From NCBI GenBank assembly GCA_902598825.1, contig CACKDD010000002.1:1-64000 (forward strand): a stretch of 64,000 nt of DNA. Direction: 5' to 3'. Numbering within the stretch: position 1 is the first letter of the stretch; each line of letters starts with the position of its first letter. The notes beneath the pieces are model-generated. The model saw nothing but the letters and a program-made list of their open reading frames with translations. It had not been told where the DNA came from and ran no database searches. This stretch comes from an uncultured Pelagibacteraceae bacterium (GTDB lineage: Bacteria; Pseudomonadota; Alphaproteobacteria; Pelagibacterales; Pelagibacteraceae). The translations under genes and the position numbers were made by a program. This document shows, piece after piece, positions 25,821 through 34,551 of the stretch.

Positions 25821-26251
25821 TATTCTTTAACCTCTATACCCATTGATCTAGCTGAACCTGAAATAATCTTTACTGCTTGCTCTAAATCTATTGCGTTTAA
25901 ATCTGACATTTTTTGTTTAGCTATATCTTCAGCTTGTTTTTTTGTAATTGATGCAACTATATTTCTTCCTGGTTCTTTAGATCCACTTTTTAATTTTGCA
26001 GCTTCTCTGATAAAAAATGATGCTGGTGGAGATTTTATTTTAAAATCAAATTTTTTGTCTTTATAGACTGTAATTTCAACTGGAACAGGTTTACCAGCTA
26101 ATGATTTAGTTTTATCATTAAATGCCTTACAGAATTCCATAATGTTAACACCACGTTGTCCCAATGCAGGTCCAACTGGGGGTGCAGGATTAGCTTGGCC
26201 ACCTTTAATTTGTAATTTTATAAATCCACTTATTTCTTTTTTTGCTGCCAT
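25820..26251 (-). CDS. rplK: 50S ribosomal protein L11
   Basis: [37 protein letters not shown]. Confidence 0.98.
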   Translation of the reverse strand: MAAKKEISGFIKLQIKGGQANPAPPVGPALGQRGVNIMEFCKAFNDKTKSLAGKPVPVEITVYKDKKFDFKIKSPPASFFIREAAKLKSGSKEPGRNIVASITKKQAEDIAKQKMSDLNAIDLEQAVKIISGSARSMGIEVKE

Positions 26252-26255
26252 AGTT

Positions 26256-26786
26256 TTAACTTGCTTTCTCCACTTGATTATATTCTAAATCAACAGGGGT
26301 TGGTCGACCAAATATAGAAACTGAAACTTTCAATCTAGATTTTTCCTCATCTATCTCTTCAACCATTCCACTAAATGAAGCAAATGGTCCGTCTATAACT
26401 TGAACTTTTTCTCCAACTGCGTACTCTATAGCAGATTTTGGCTGAGCTACACCATCTTTTATTTGGCCTAAAATCTTGTCAATTTCTTTATCAGATACTG
26501 GAACTGGCATTCCTTTTGTTCCTAAGAAACCACTAACTCTCTTTATGTTTTTTATCATATGATAAATGTTGTTGTCCATTTCACTTTTAATTAGAACATA
26601 TCCAGGAAAATATTTCTTTTTTCTTTGAATTCTCTTCCCTCTCTTAACTTCTGTAACATCGTGAGTAGGTACTATAATTTCTTCAAATTTATCTGAAATT
26701 TTAGCCTTATCAGCTTCTTCTCTAATTAGTCCAGCTACTTTGTTTTCAAAACTTGAATGTGATTGAACTATGTACCAATTTTTCAT
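26256..26786 (-). CDS. nusG: transcription termination/antitermination protein NusG
   Basis: [53 protein letters not shown]. Confidence 0.97.
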   Translation of the reverse strand: MKNWYIVQSHSSFENKVAGLIREEADKAKISDKFEEIIVPTHDVTEVKRGKRIQRKKKYFPGYVLIKSEMDNNIYHMIKNIKRVSGFLGTKGMPVPVSDKEIDKILGQIKDGVAQPKSAIEYAVGEKVQVIDGPFASFSGMVEEIDEEKSRLKVSVSIFGRPTPVDLEYNQVEKAS

Positions 26787-26977
26787 TAAATACTCACCTT
26801 AAGTAAAATCTCAAGAAAGAACTTTAAAACCTGATCTAAAAGTAAAAAAAATAATGACATTACAACAGCCATTGCAAAAACCATTAATGCACCTTGAAGC
26901 GTCTCTTTTCCAGTTGGCCAAGTTACTTTAAAAGCTTCTTGTTTTACTTCTTGAATAAATTTAAACGGGTTTTTCAT
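26786..26977 (-). CDS. secE: preprotein translocase subunit SecE
   Basis: FIQEVKQEAFKVTWPTGKETLQGALMVFAMAVVMSLFFLLLDQVLKFFLE; directly upstream of nusG. Confidence 0.95.
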   Translation of the reverse strand: MKNPFKFIQEVKQEAFKVTWPTGKETLQGALMVFAMAVVMSLFFLLLDQVLKFFLEILLKVSI

Positions 26978-26995
26978 AAAAATTTAACTCTTGAT

Positions 26996-27071
26996 TGGCA
27001 GGAGCGGAGGGACTCGAACCCTCAGCCTCCGGTTTTGGAGACCGGCGCTCTACCAATTGAGCTACACTCCT
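26996..27071 (-). tRNA. tRNA-Trp (anticodon CCA)
   Basis: Reverse complement AGGAGTGTAGCTCAATTGGTAGAGCGCCGGTCTCCAAAACCGGAGGCTGAGGGTTCGAGTCCCTCCGCTCCTGCCA folds as cloverleaf with encoded CCA. Confidence 0.96.
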
Positions 27072-27080
27072 ATATAGAGC

Positions 27081-28271
27081 TTACTCTATAATTTTAGTTA
27101 CTACTCCAGCTCCAACAGTTCTACCACCTTCACGAATTGCAAAATTTAATTTTTCTGACATAGCTATTGGTGTAATTAATTTAACTGTAAATTTAGCATC
27201 ATCACCTGGCATAACCATTTCTGTACCAGCTGGTAATTCTACTTCTCCAGTTACATCTGTTGTTCTAAAATAAAACTGTGGTCTGTACTTTGTAAAAAAT
27301 GGAGTATGTCTTCCACCCTCTTCTTTTTTAAGCACGTAAGCCTGAGCTTCAAATTTAGTATGTGGTGTAACTGAACCAGGCTTACAAAGAACTTGACCTC
27401 TTTCGATATCAGTTCTTTCAACACCTCTTAAAAGTACTCCAACGTTATCACCAGCTTCACCAGAATCTAAAAGCTTTCTAAACATTTCTACTCCAGTACA
27501 AACTGATTTTTTAGTTTCTCTAATACCAATTATCTCAATTTCATCACCAGTTTTAAGTACGCCTGACTCAACTCTTCCTGTTGCAACTGTACCTCTACCA
27601 GAAATGGAAAAAACATCCTCCACAGGCATTAAAAAAGGTTTATCTTTTGGTCTGTCAGGTTGTGGAATAAAAGCATCAACATTTTTCATCAATTCTAAAA
27701 TTGAATTCTTTCCAATTTCATCATCTCTTCCCTCTACTGCTGCAAGTGCAGAACCTTTAGCAATTGGAGTTTTGTCACCTGGAAATTTATAAGAAGTTAA
27801 TAGTTCTTTTATTTCTTCCTCTACCAGGTCAATCATTTCTTTATCATCAACTTGATCAACTTTATTTAAGTAAACACATATAGCGGGGACACCAACTTGT
27901 CTTGCTAAAAGAATATGTTCTCTAGTTTGTGGCATAGGACCATCTGCAGCGTTAACAACTAAAATTGCTCCATCCATTTGAGCTGCACCTGTAATCATGT
28001 TTTTTACATAGTCTGCGTGTCCAGGACAATCTACGTGTGCGTAGTGTCTTTTTTCAGTTTCATATTCAACGTGCGCAGTAGAAATTGTAATACCTCTTTC
28101 TTTTTCTTCTGGAGCTTTATCAATTTGATCATACGCTACTGCTTGAGCACCACCTGTTTCAGACAAAACTTTAGTGATAGCTGCAGTCAAGGTTGTTTTA
28201 CCGTGGTCGACGTGACCAATTGTACCTATGTTACAATGCGGTTTATTTCTTACAAATTTTTCTTTTGACAT
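27081..28271 (-). CDS. tuf: elongation factor Tu
   Basis: [49 protein letters not shown]. Confidence 0.98.
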   Translation of the reverse strand: MSKEKFVRNKPHCNIGTIGHVDHGKTTLTAAITKVLSETGGAQAVAYDQIDKAPEEKERGITISTAHVEYETEKRHYAHVDCPGHADYVKNMITGAAQMDGAILVVNAADGPMPQTREHILLARQVGVPAICVYLNKVDQVDDKEMIDLVEEEIKELLTSYKFPGDKTPIAKGSALAAVEGRDDEIGKNSILELMKNVDAFIPQPDRPKDKPFLMPVEDVFSISGRGTVATGRVESGVLKTGDEIEIIGIRETKKSVCTGVEMFRKLLDSGEAGDNVGVLLRGVERTDIERGQVLCKPGSVTPHTKFEAQAYVLKKEEGGRHTPFFTKYRPQFYFRTTDVTGEVELPAGTEMVMPGDDAKFTVKLITPIAMSEKLNFAIREGGRTVGAGVVTKIIE

Positions 28272-28316
28272 TACTTATTTCCTCACATTTCTTTTTTTTA
28301 ATAATTTCTTAATTCT

Positions 28317-28390
28317 TGGAGCGGGTAAAGGGAATCGAACCCTTACATCCAGCTTGGAAGGCTAGCGTTCTACCATTGAACTACACCCGC
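28317..28390 (-). tRNA. tRNA-Gly (anticodon TCC)
   Basis: Reverse complement GCGGGTGTAGTTCAATGGTAGAACGCTAGCCTTCCAAGCTGGATGTAAGGGTTCGATTCCCTTTACCCGCTCCA. Confidence 0.96.
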
Positions 28391-28436
28391 ACAACCCCAA
28401 GAGTAACACTCCAGTGTTAATTAAAAATTTATTGAA

Positions 28437-28522
28437 TGGTGGAGGGGGAAAGATTCGAACTTTCGAAGACCGAAGTCAACGGGTTTACAGCCCGCCCCAT
28501 TTGACCGCTCTGGAACCCCTCC
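28437..28522 (-). tRNA. tRNA-Tyr (anticodon GTA)
   Basis: Reverse complement GGAGGGGTTCCAGAGCGGTCAAATGGGGCGGGCTGTAAACCCGTTGACTTCGGTCTTCGAAAGTTCGAATCTTTCCCCCTCCACCA; class II long variable arm. Confidence 0.96.
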
Positions 28523-28650
28523 TTTGGGGAAGTGTCCCCTGTTCAATAAAGCTTCAAACAACATGCGTTTTATATATTTTATTTGTGCAAATGCAATACG
28601 TGATTTAGTGGGAAAATATTCAAAAAAACGTGTAAAACTAGGATAAATTT

Positions 28651-29395
28651 ATGAATAAATCATCATTTTTTATCATTGGTCAGCACGCTGTAATAGAAGC
28701 ATTAAGAAATCCAAAAAGGAAGGTTTTAAGAGTTTTTTTAACCGAAGAAAGTAAAAAAAATATTCATCGAAAAAGTCCAAAAAAAAAATCTACTAGAAGA
28801 TGTTAAAGTGTACTTTAAGACCAAAAAAGAATTAGATAAATACAGTACCAAGGAAAATTTATTACACCAAGGTTATGTGGCAGAAGTCGAGCATCTTGAA
28901 AAGCCAATCCTTAAAGATTTTATAAAGGAAAAAAAAGAAACAACTCTTGTTTGTTTGGATGGAGTAACTGACCCAAGAAATATTGGATCGTTAATAAGAA
29001 GTGCAGCTTCATTTAAAATCGATGGAATTATAATTAAAGAAAGACACTTTCCAAACGAAAGTAAACTCATGTATAAAGCAGCAAGCGGATCTATAGAATA
29101 TATGAATATTTTTGAAGTATCAAATATTAATTCAACCTTAAAAAATTTAAAAAACAAAAATTTTTGGGTTTATGGTTTTGATGGATATGGTGATAAAGAT
29201 TTTACAGATATTAAATGGCAAGGAAACAACGTTTTACTTTTTGGGTCGGAAGGCTCTGGTATGCACGAACATACTTCCAAATATGCTGATTTTTTAGTTA
29301 AAATAGAAATAGATAAAAAAATTGAGAGTTTGAATATATCAAATAGTGCAGCTATTGTATTCCATCATTTAAATTATTTAAAAAAAAAGAGTTGA
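28651..29395 (+). pseudogene. rlmB: TrmH/SpoU-family 23S rRNA 2'-O-methyltransferase (RlmB-like), reading frame broken at an A10 run
   Basis: ATG at 28651 reads MNKSSFFIIGQHAVIEALRNPKRKVLRVFLTEESKKNIHRKSP... then stops; the continuation (LLEDVKVYFKTKKELDK...LVCLDGVTDPRNIGSLIRSAASFKIDGIII...LFGSEGSGMHEHTSKYADFLVKIEI) is in another frame, joined at A-run 28779-28788. Confidence 0.75.
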
Positions 29396-29428
29396 TTATT
29401 TTGTAAATTCAAAATAATTGTTGCACAT

Positions 29429-29504
29429 GCCCTTGTAGCTCAGCTGGTAGAGCAATTGATTTGTAATCAATAGGTCCGCGGTTCGAATCCGTGCGGGGGC
29501 ACCA
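29429..29504 (+). tRNA. tRNA-Thr (anticodon TGT)
   Basis: GCCCTTGTAGCTCAGCTGGTAGAGCAATTGATTTGTAATCAATAGGTCCGCGGTTCGAATCCGTGCGGGGGCACCA. Confidence 0.96.
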
Positions 29505-29535
29505 TCACTCAATAAAATCAACACTAATTATTTTT
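29454..29535 (+). repeat. Left copy of 82-bp direct repeat (attL-like; overlaps 3' half of tRNA-Thr)
   Basis: Matches 31079-31160 at 79 of 82 positions by eye (differences C/T only). Confidence 0.9.
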
Positions 29536-29629
29536 GCAAAATAAATATTTTATTAAATTTTAACACTAAGTGCAGACATAGTGCAGACAGATTGTGTATC
29601 AATCAAGTAGTCGTTGAAAAGTTTTTCCA

Positions 29630-30292
29630 CTAATAACATCTTGCCTTACCATATTTTTTTTTATTAAAGTCCCAAACTGTAATTGTAAATCCTCTGAGAT
29701 TATATTCTGACTTTGCAATTCTACAGGCTAACTCTGCATAAAGATCTGCGTTTGGTGGTGGGCTTTTCAAAAATATCCAGAAAGACTCCTTTTGAGGAAA
29801 ACCAGCCTCAGTATAACCAGGATCATACCATCTCTTGACTAATGCTTTTCTTCTTTCAGCTTCTGAATTATTCGAGGATGAAGTTGAGCTTTGATTTGAT
29901 GATGTTTGTGATGATGAATCATTAGCTTTTGTATTTTCTTTTTTTGGTAAAGATGCTCTTGCCTCAACCAATGTATCGTGCCAAGATTCAAGAGTTCCAT
30001 TTCCAAGTTTGCATAATAAAATTCCACAAGAAACAGGTTCAGAAACATATCTAAATACATAATATTTTTTTGTATTTTCTCCCCAAATAATTTCAGTATC
30101 TATATCTGAATAAAATTCAGACCCTCCACTAGGGATAAACGGATCATCACCAGGGTAAGAAACTATGAACGCATCCTGTAGCTGGCTTTTAGAAATATTT
30201 TTTTTGATTTTTCCACTTGAGACAATACTCTCTGTTGTAGCACAGCCACTCAACAGCAAACCCAGAACCACGATCGCTAAAAGTTTTTTCAT
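29630..30292 (-). CDS. hypothetical lipoprotein
   Basis: Lipobox LLLSGC after hydrophobic N-terminus (MKKLLAIVVLGLLLSGCATTES); Ser/Asn-rich linker. Confidence 0.75.
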   Translation of the reverse strand: MKKLLAIVVLGLLLSGCATTESIVSSGKIKKNISKSQLQDAFIVSYPGDDPFIPSGGSEFYSDIDTEIIWGENTKKYYVFRYVSEPVSCGILLCKLGNGTLESWHDTLVEARASLPKKENTKANDSSSQTSSNQSSTSSSNNSEAERRKALVKRWYDPGYTEAGFPQKESFWIFLKSPPPNADLYAELACRIAKSEYNLRGFTITVWDFNKKKYGKARCY

Positions 30293-30987
30293 TTATCTAA
30301 ATTATTCATTCTTTGACTTCGAGCCAAAACAAAGTTCGATAAATTATACTTATATTGCTTATATTCTTCAATATCATTTGGTAAAGGATAATTCTCGAAA
30401 GATTTAAAAGGTATAAAATATTTAATAGATGAATAATCATTAGAGACTAAATCTTGAAGTAGAAAAAAATCAACATATCCCTGAAAACTTTCAAACAAAT
30501 TAAAGAATTGTTTATACCTCTCAAAAGTCTCATTTAATGGACTGTCCTCTTTAATATAATATCTTCTAATACACTCTAGTGTTAAATCAAATCTATCTCT
30601 TATCTTTTTATTAACCCCTCTTGCTCCATTAATTGTCATTTGATTATTAATTCTTTCAGATGGAAAAATTATATAGCCACCTATTGTGCTACATAAAGAA
30701 ACGAATTTCTCTAACTCCTTTGTATCTATTTTTTTAACAATATTCGTTGTACTTTTTATATTGCTATAAGTATGTGCAATTGAGTCACTCGATAAAACAA
30801 ATTCACCTAGATCTGATTTATGATGAAGTCGCATTGGAATAGTTTCATCTAGTTTAAATAACAAACCATTTGGGAGTTTTTTGCTCCACAAGAATTTATG
30901 ATAATTTCTTAGAGTGGGACTATGACTATCAGGGTCCCTACCTTTTGGTGTATCACTATAAACGTTAAAGCTAGTATCTATATTCAC
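30289..30987 (-). CDS. hypothetical protein (MNIDTSFNVYSDTPKGRDPDSHSPTLRNYHKFLWSKKLPNG...; possibly DUF6994-like, from memory)
   Basis: Full-length ORF overlapping the next gene by 4 nt; no confident family call. Confidence 0.65.
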   Translation of the reverse strand: MNIDTSFNVYSDTPKGRDPDSHSPTLRNYHKFLWSKKLPNGLLFKLDETIPMRLHHKSDLGEFVLSSDSIAHTYSNIKSTTNIVKKIDTKELEKFVSLCSTIGGYIIFPSERINNQMTINGARGVNKKIRDRFDLTLECIRRYYIKEDSPLNETFERYKQFFNLFESFQGYVDFFLLQDLVSNDYSSIKYFIPFKSFENYPLPNDIEEYKQYKYNLSNFVLARSQRMNNLDK

Positions 30988-31078
30988 TAAAAAAACTTTA
31001 TCACTGCAGATATATTGCAGTCAAACTGAATGAAAATTTATTTAAACGTTGAAAAATAATACTTATTCAAAAAATGAT

Positions 31079-31160
31079 AATTGATTTGTAATCAATAGGT
31101 CCGCGGTTCGAATCCGTGCGGGGGCACCATTACTTAATAAAATCAATACTAATTATTTTT
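31079..31160 (+). repeat. Right copy of 82-bp direct repeat (attR-like; orphan tRNA-Thr 3' half)
   Basis: AATTGATTTGTAATCAATAGGTCCGCGGTTCGAATCCGTGCGGGGGCACCATTACTTAATAAAATCAATACTAATTATTTTT; no tRNA 5' half precedes it. Confidence 0.9.
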
Positions 31161-31889
31161 CATATATTCACGATATTCTTTTGCTTTAATACTATATATT
31201 CCTCTCATCAAAGAATCTTCATACATCTCATCACTAACATCATTATTTCTTTCTAAAATAATATAATCAGCTTTAATCTTTTTATCTAAGATTCCACTCT
31301 CTTCTAGAACTCCATATACAACAATCTTATAATAATAGAATGCATACGAGTCTAATTTATCAATCAAATCTTTTATTTTAGGAAATTCATCTATATTTGT
31401 AATTATTACCTCAGTTGTTCTTACATTGGTATTACCATCATCATTAAGTGTTTGCTGTTTTAAACACACATAATATCCTTGAGCATAACAACTAGCACCA
31501 AAAAAACTTCTTTCTGTTTCACCACCAGCAATTAATATTTTTTTATTTTTAAGGCTTTCCCCAGATCTAAAATCAGTTATTTCATTTGCTGATGTGTATG
31601 AATATTCTAACAAATTTATATTAGGTTCCAGCTTTTTTAAATCATCAATTTTATTTTCAATTTTCTGAACTTGTTTTTTATATTCTGGCCATTTTTCCTT
31701 AGATTTTTTTTCTGAAATCTTAAATGCATAACTAGAATAGCTATCTAAACATTCTTGGTCAGAAGTTTTAAAATGCTCTAAACATATTTTTTTTGCTTTA
31801 TTTGCCTCTTTTAATTTTTGATTATTATCGTTAATAAAATAACCAGCTATTAGGGCAATTATGATAGCGAACCAAAAGCCTTTTTTCAT
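31149..31889 (-). CDS. hypothetical membrane-anchored protein
   Basis: N-terminal hydrophobic segment MKKGFWFAIIIALIAGYFI; no recognised domain. Confidence 0.6.
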   Translation of the reverse strand: MKKGFWFAIIIALIAGYFINDNNQKLKEANKAKKICLEHFKTSDQECLDSYSSYAFKISEKKSKEKWPEYKKQVQKIENKIDDLKKLEPNINLLEYSYTSANEITDFRSGESLKNKKILIAGGETERSFFGASCYAQGYYVCLKQQTLNDDGNTNVRTTEVIITNIDEFPKIKDLIDKLDSYAFYYYKIVVYGVLEESGILDKKIKADYIILERNNDVSDEMYEDSLMRGIYSIKAKEYREYMKNN

Positions 31890-31904
31890 TTCGGTTCTAC
31901 CATC

Positions 31905-32675
31905 TTATGATGTTTCTCTTCTTAGCTGTTCAATCTTAATTTTTTTTTGAAGACTTTTAGTTTTATCATATAAAAGATTAAAACTAATTTTTTGGTTAGT
32001 TTTAATAGTTACATTTTTTGCATTTCTTACTTCAATATTATCAGCTACAGCACTTATGGGTCTTTTTTTTGGATTTAAGTTTTTAATAACAATTTTTGAT
32101 TTATCACTAACTATTTTTCCTTTCCATCTACGTGGTCTAAAAGGACTGATGGGTGAAATAGATAATTTTTTTGAATTCAGACTCAATATTGGCCCATGAA
32201 CTGAGAGATTATACGCAGTACTTCCAGCTGGTGTTGAAACGAGTACACCATCAGATACTAATTTTTTAATAATTTGTTTAGTCCCATAATTTATAGATAA
32301 TGAAGCAGCTTGCCTACTTTGTCTTAAAATTGAGACTTCATTAATTGCTAAATATTTTCTAATTTGATTTTTATTATTCTTAACAATCATTTGTAATGGA
32401 GAAATGCTAATCATTTTTGCTTTTAATAAATTTTTAATAATTGCTTTAGATGAAAACTTATTCATCAAAAAACCATAATTACCTGAATTTATTCCATAAA
32501 AGATTTTTTTGGATTTCTGATTCTTCTTTAATGTTTGAAGCATAAAACCATCTCCACCAATAACAATTACTGTATTAGGTCTAATAATTTGAGTTTTCTT
32601 AAATTTATTTAATAGTTGTGTTTTAATCTTTAATGATTTTTGATTTGTATCAGAAATTATTTGAATATTTTTCAT
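31905..32675 (-). CDS. nadK: NAD kinase
   Basis: VIVIGGDGFMLQTLKK (GGDG motif), VSTPAGSTAYNLSVHGPIL; start trimmed to MKNIQIISD because the longer ORF start lies in tRNA-Leu. Confidence 0.88.
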   Translation of the reverse strand: MKNIQIISDTNQKSLKIKTQLLNKFKKTQIIRPNTVIVIGGDGFMLQTLKKNQKSKKIFYGINSGNYGFLMNKFSSKAIIKNLLKAKMISISPLQMIVKNNKNQIRKYLAINEVSILRQSRQAASLSINYGTKQIIKKLVSDGVLVSTPAGSTAYNLSVHGPILSLNSKKLSISPISPFRPRRWKGKIVSDKSKIVIKNLNPKKRPISAVADNIEVRNAKNVTIKTNQKISFNLLYDKTKSLQKKIKIEQLRRETS

Positions 32676-32681
32676 CAGGAG

Positions 32682-32767
32682 TGGTGCCCTCGGCCAGACT
32701 CGAACTGGCACTCCGCAAGCGGCAAGGATTTTAAGTCCTTTGTGTCTACCAATTTCACCACGAGGGC
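32682..32767 (-). tRNA. tRNA-Leu (anticodon TAA)
   Basis: Reverse complement GCCCTCGTGGTGAAATTGGTAGACACAAAGGACTTAAAATCCTTGCCGCTTGCGGAGTGCCAGTTCGAGTCTGGCCGAGGGCACCA. Confidence 0.95.
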
Positions 32768-32840
32768 ATTAATGAATTTCATGAGTATTTATGCTAATAT
32801 TTATAATTGAACAAGACTAATAAGTAAATTTTTTTTATTT

Positions 32841-33242
32841 TTAAATAGTTTTCTCTTTTAATAAATAATAGTAAAAATAAATTGTTAATATTTCTCTAAT
32901 TATTACACCAATCGACTTTGAATTCCACCCAGCTTCATTTGCTAAAGATATATCTCCAATAAGTACTAACAAAATAGTGATGAGGGGTAATATTGTTACA
33001 AAAATTATATCATAATTCTTATAAATTTTTGTAACTGCTAATGCAGATACATATCCTGCAATTAAACCGGAGATAACAGTCGGTCCAGTATTAATAATAA
33101 AATCTGGTAATCTTAAACCCATAACTTTATCATAAATATAGTATAAAACTTCGCCTATATAAAAGCCTATCCCTTGGGATAATATCGTAACTGGAATAAA
33201 AATAATTGAAACTAATACGCTATAAAACTTAATTTTCATCAT
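32841..33242 (-). CDS. small polytopic membrane protein, unknown
   Basis: 133 aa, several hydrophobic segments. Confidence 0.6.
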   Translation of the reverse strand: MMKIKFYSVLVSIIFIPVTILSQGIGFYIGEVLYYIYDKVMGLRLPDFIINTGPTVISGLIAGYVSALAVTKIYKNYDIIFVTILPLITILLVLIGDISLANEAGWNSKSIGVIIREILTIYFYYYLLKEKTI

Positions 33243-33670
33243 CTCTTTTTAATTTTTTTTCTTTTTTTAATTACTTTTTTAAAAATTTTCTTAGTCTTTT
33301 TTTTAGGTGTAACATTTATAGGTTCATCATTTGAAGCAGCTGTTGAGCTAAAATTATTCGAAAAACTATTTTCATTTTTCCTGTCAACTAATGTTGAAAT
33401 AGCGCCAGTAACCAATGCTGGAACTATAAAAAGAAGTCCCGGTGCAGCAAAAGCTAAAGCACCATACCAAGGCCATCCCCAAACATCTAATGCGCCAAAA
33501 AAAGTTCCAATAGTAAGTGGAAACATTATTCTAAAGAAAAAACCTATAAATAAAGCACCAAAAGCAAATCCTGATCCTAAATGATATTCAATACCAATGA
33601 ACCCAACATAGATTTGAACTATACCAACTATGAGAAATAATATTCCTCCTAAAACACCAAATGCTGCCAT
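33239..33670 (-). CDS. small membrane protein with very basic C-terminal tail
   Basis: Hydrophobic segments, then KKKTKKIFKKVIKKRKKIKKR. Confidence 0.65.
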   Translation of the reverse strand: MAAFGVLGGILFLIVGIVQIYVGFIGIEYHLGSGFAFGALFIGFFFRIMFPLTIGTFFGALDVWGWPWYGALAFAAPGLLFIVPALVTGAISTLVDRKNENSFSNNFSSTAASNDEPINVTPKKKTKKIFKKVIKKRKKIKKR

Positions 33671-33683
33671 ATAATTTTAATAC

Positions 33684-34550
33684 TTATCTTTTTATTTTTA
33701 ATGGGTTTTTACCAAATCTATTTTGTTTACTATCACCAGCTGTACAATACAAAACAATAAGATAAATTGAACAACCAAATCCTATTACTGCAAAAATTAT
33801 CTCAAAAGTTGTTTGACGATTTACAGAAAATATTGCCTCAATAACACCAGCTGGTAAAGGAAGTGCTACGAACCACCCACTTTTATTAATATCGTGTAAG
33901 CGTCTTACTGCAACACTAATCCAAGGAATTATAATTGCTATTATAAAAATTGCTAATAACCAAAATAATTGACTAGCAGCAAATATTAAACCAAATCCAA
34001 TGGCATAACCAATTACTATAAAAAGAACAAAATACCAATATTCAGATCGACTTGCTCTTCCTTTAAAATCAAAATATTTTTTAAAACATATTTTTACAGA
34101 TTCAGGTAAATTTAATCCCATATCTTCCTCCTCTTCCTCATTATCTTTATTAAATTTTTCTGTATAATAATCTGAATTATCACCAGTGTCTTCATTATTG
34201 TCCTCATCCACCTCTACTTCTTCCTCTACAATTTCTTCAACATACTCATATTCATCATCATCTTGAGCTTTTGTTTTTGACTCTTTTTTGATTTCTTCTT
34301 GAGGTGCAGAATTTTCTGATTGAGTTATAAAAGACTTTATATCTTCTTCTGGTTCTGGTGTATTTTGAATTTCCTCTTCTTTAATAAAGCTCAATCCCTC
34401 TATTTCTGATGCTTTTGTCCACTTCCCTCTTAATCCAGCTTTTACTTTAGTGCTTTCATTAATAGTATCACTATCAACCAAACTCTGTAAACTTTCTAAA
34501 GAATTAACTGAAATTTCTGAACCATTATTATCTATAAATTTATAAATCAT
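33684..34550 (-). CDS. DUF805 membrane protein with N-terminal GYF_2-like domain and acidic linker
   Basis: FDFKGRASRSEYWYFVLFIVIGYA...ISVAVRRLHDINKSGWFVALPL...GDSKQNRFGKNP is DUF805-like; N-terminus MIYKFIDNNGSEISVNSLESLQSLV...LRGKWTKASEI. Confidence 0.8.
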   Translation of the reverse strand: MIYKFIDNNGSEISVNSLESLQSLVDSDTINESTKVKAGLRGKWTKASEIEGLSFIKEEEIQNTPEPEEDIKSFITQSENSAPQEEIKKESKTKAQDDDEYEYVEEIVEEEVEVDEDNNEDTGDNSDYYTEKFNKDNEEEEEDMGLNLPESVKICFKKYFDFKGRASRSEYWYFVLFIVIGYAIGFGLIFAASQLFWLLAIFIIAIIIPWISVAVRRLHDINKSGWFVALPLPAGVIEAIFSVNRQTTFEIIFAVIGFGCSIYLIVLYCTAGDSKQNRFGKNPLKIKR

Positions 34551-34551
34551 A

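Larger units (their letters stand above)
29505..31078. mobile_element. Candidate tRNA-Thr-integrated element without recognisable integrase
   Basis: Lies between the two 82-bp repeats; second repeat copy is an orphan tRNA 3' half. Confidence 0.7.

Noticed and set aside
26894-27091. ORF overlapping tRNA-Trp and secE
   Set aside because: Covers a clear tRNA; the ERRDSNPQPPVLETGALP-type peptide is a classic tRNA mistranslation artefact
28414-28608. ORF across tRNA-Tyr
   Set aside because: Spurious translation of a tRNA gene
28808-29395. GTG-started 195-aa ORF as a complete methyltransferase
   Set aside because: Good RlmB-like sequence continues upstream in another frame, so the GTG start is an artefact of the frameshift
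32682-32767. tRNA-Leu as the attachment site of the 33-45 kb region
   Set aside because: The tRNA 3' end faces nadK, not the region, and I found no second copy of its 3' half
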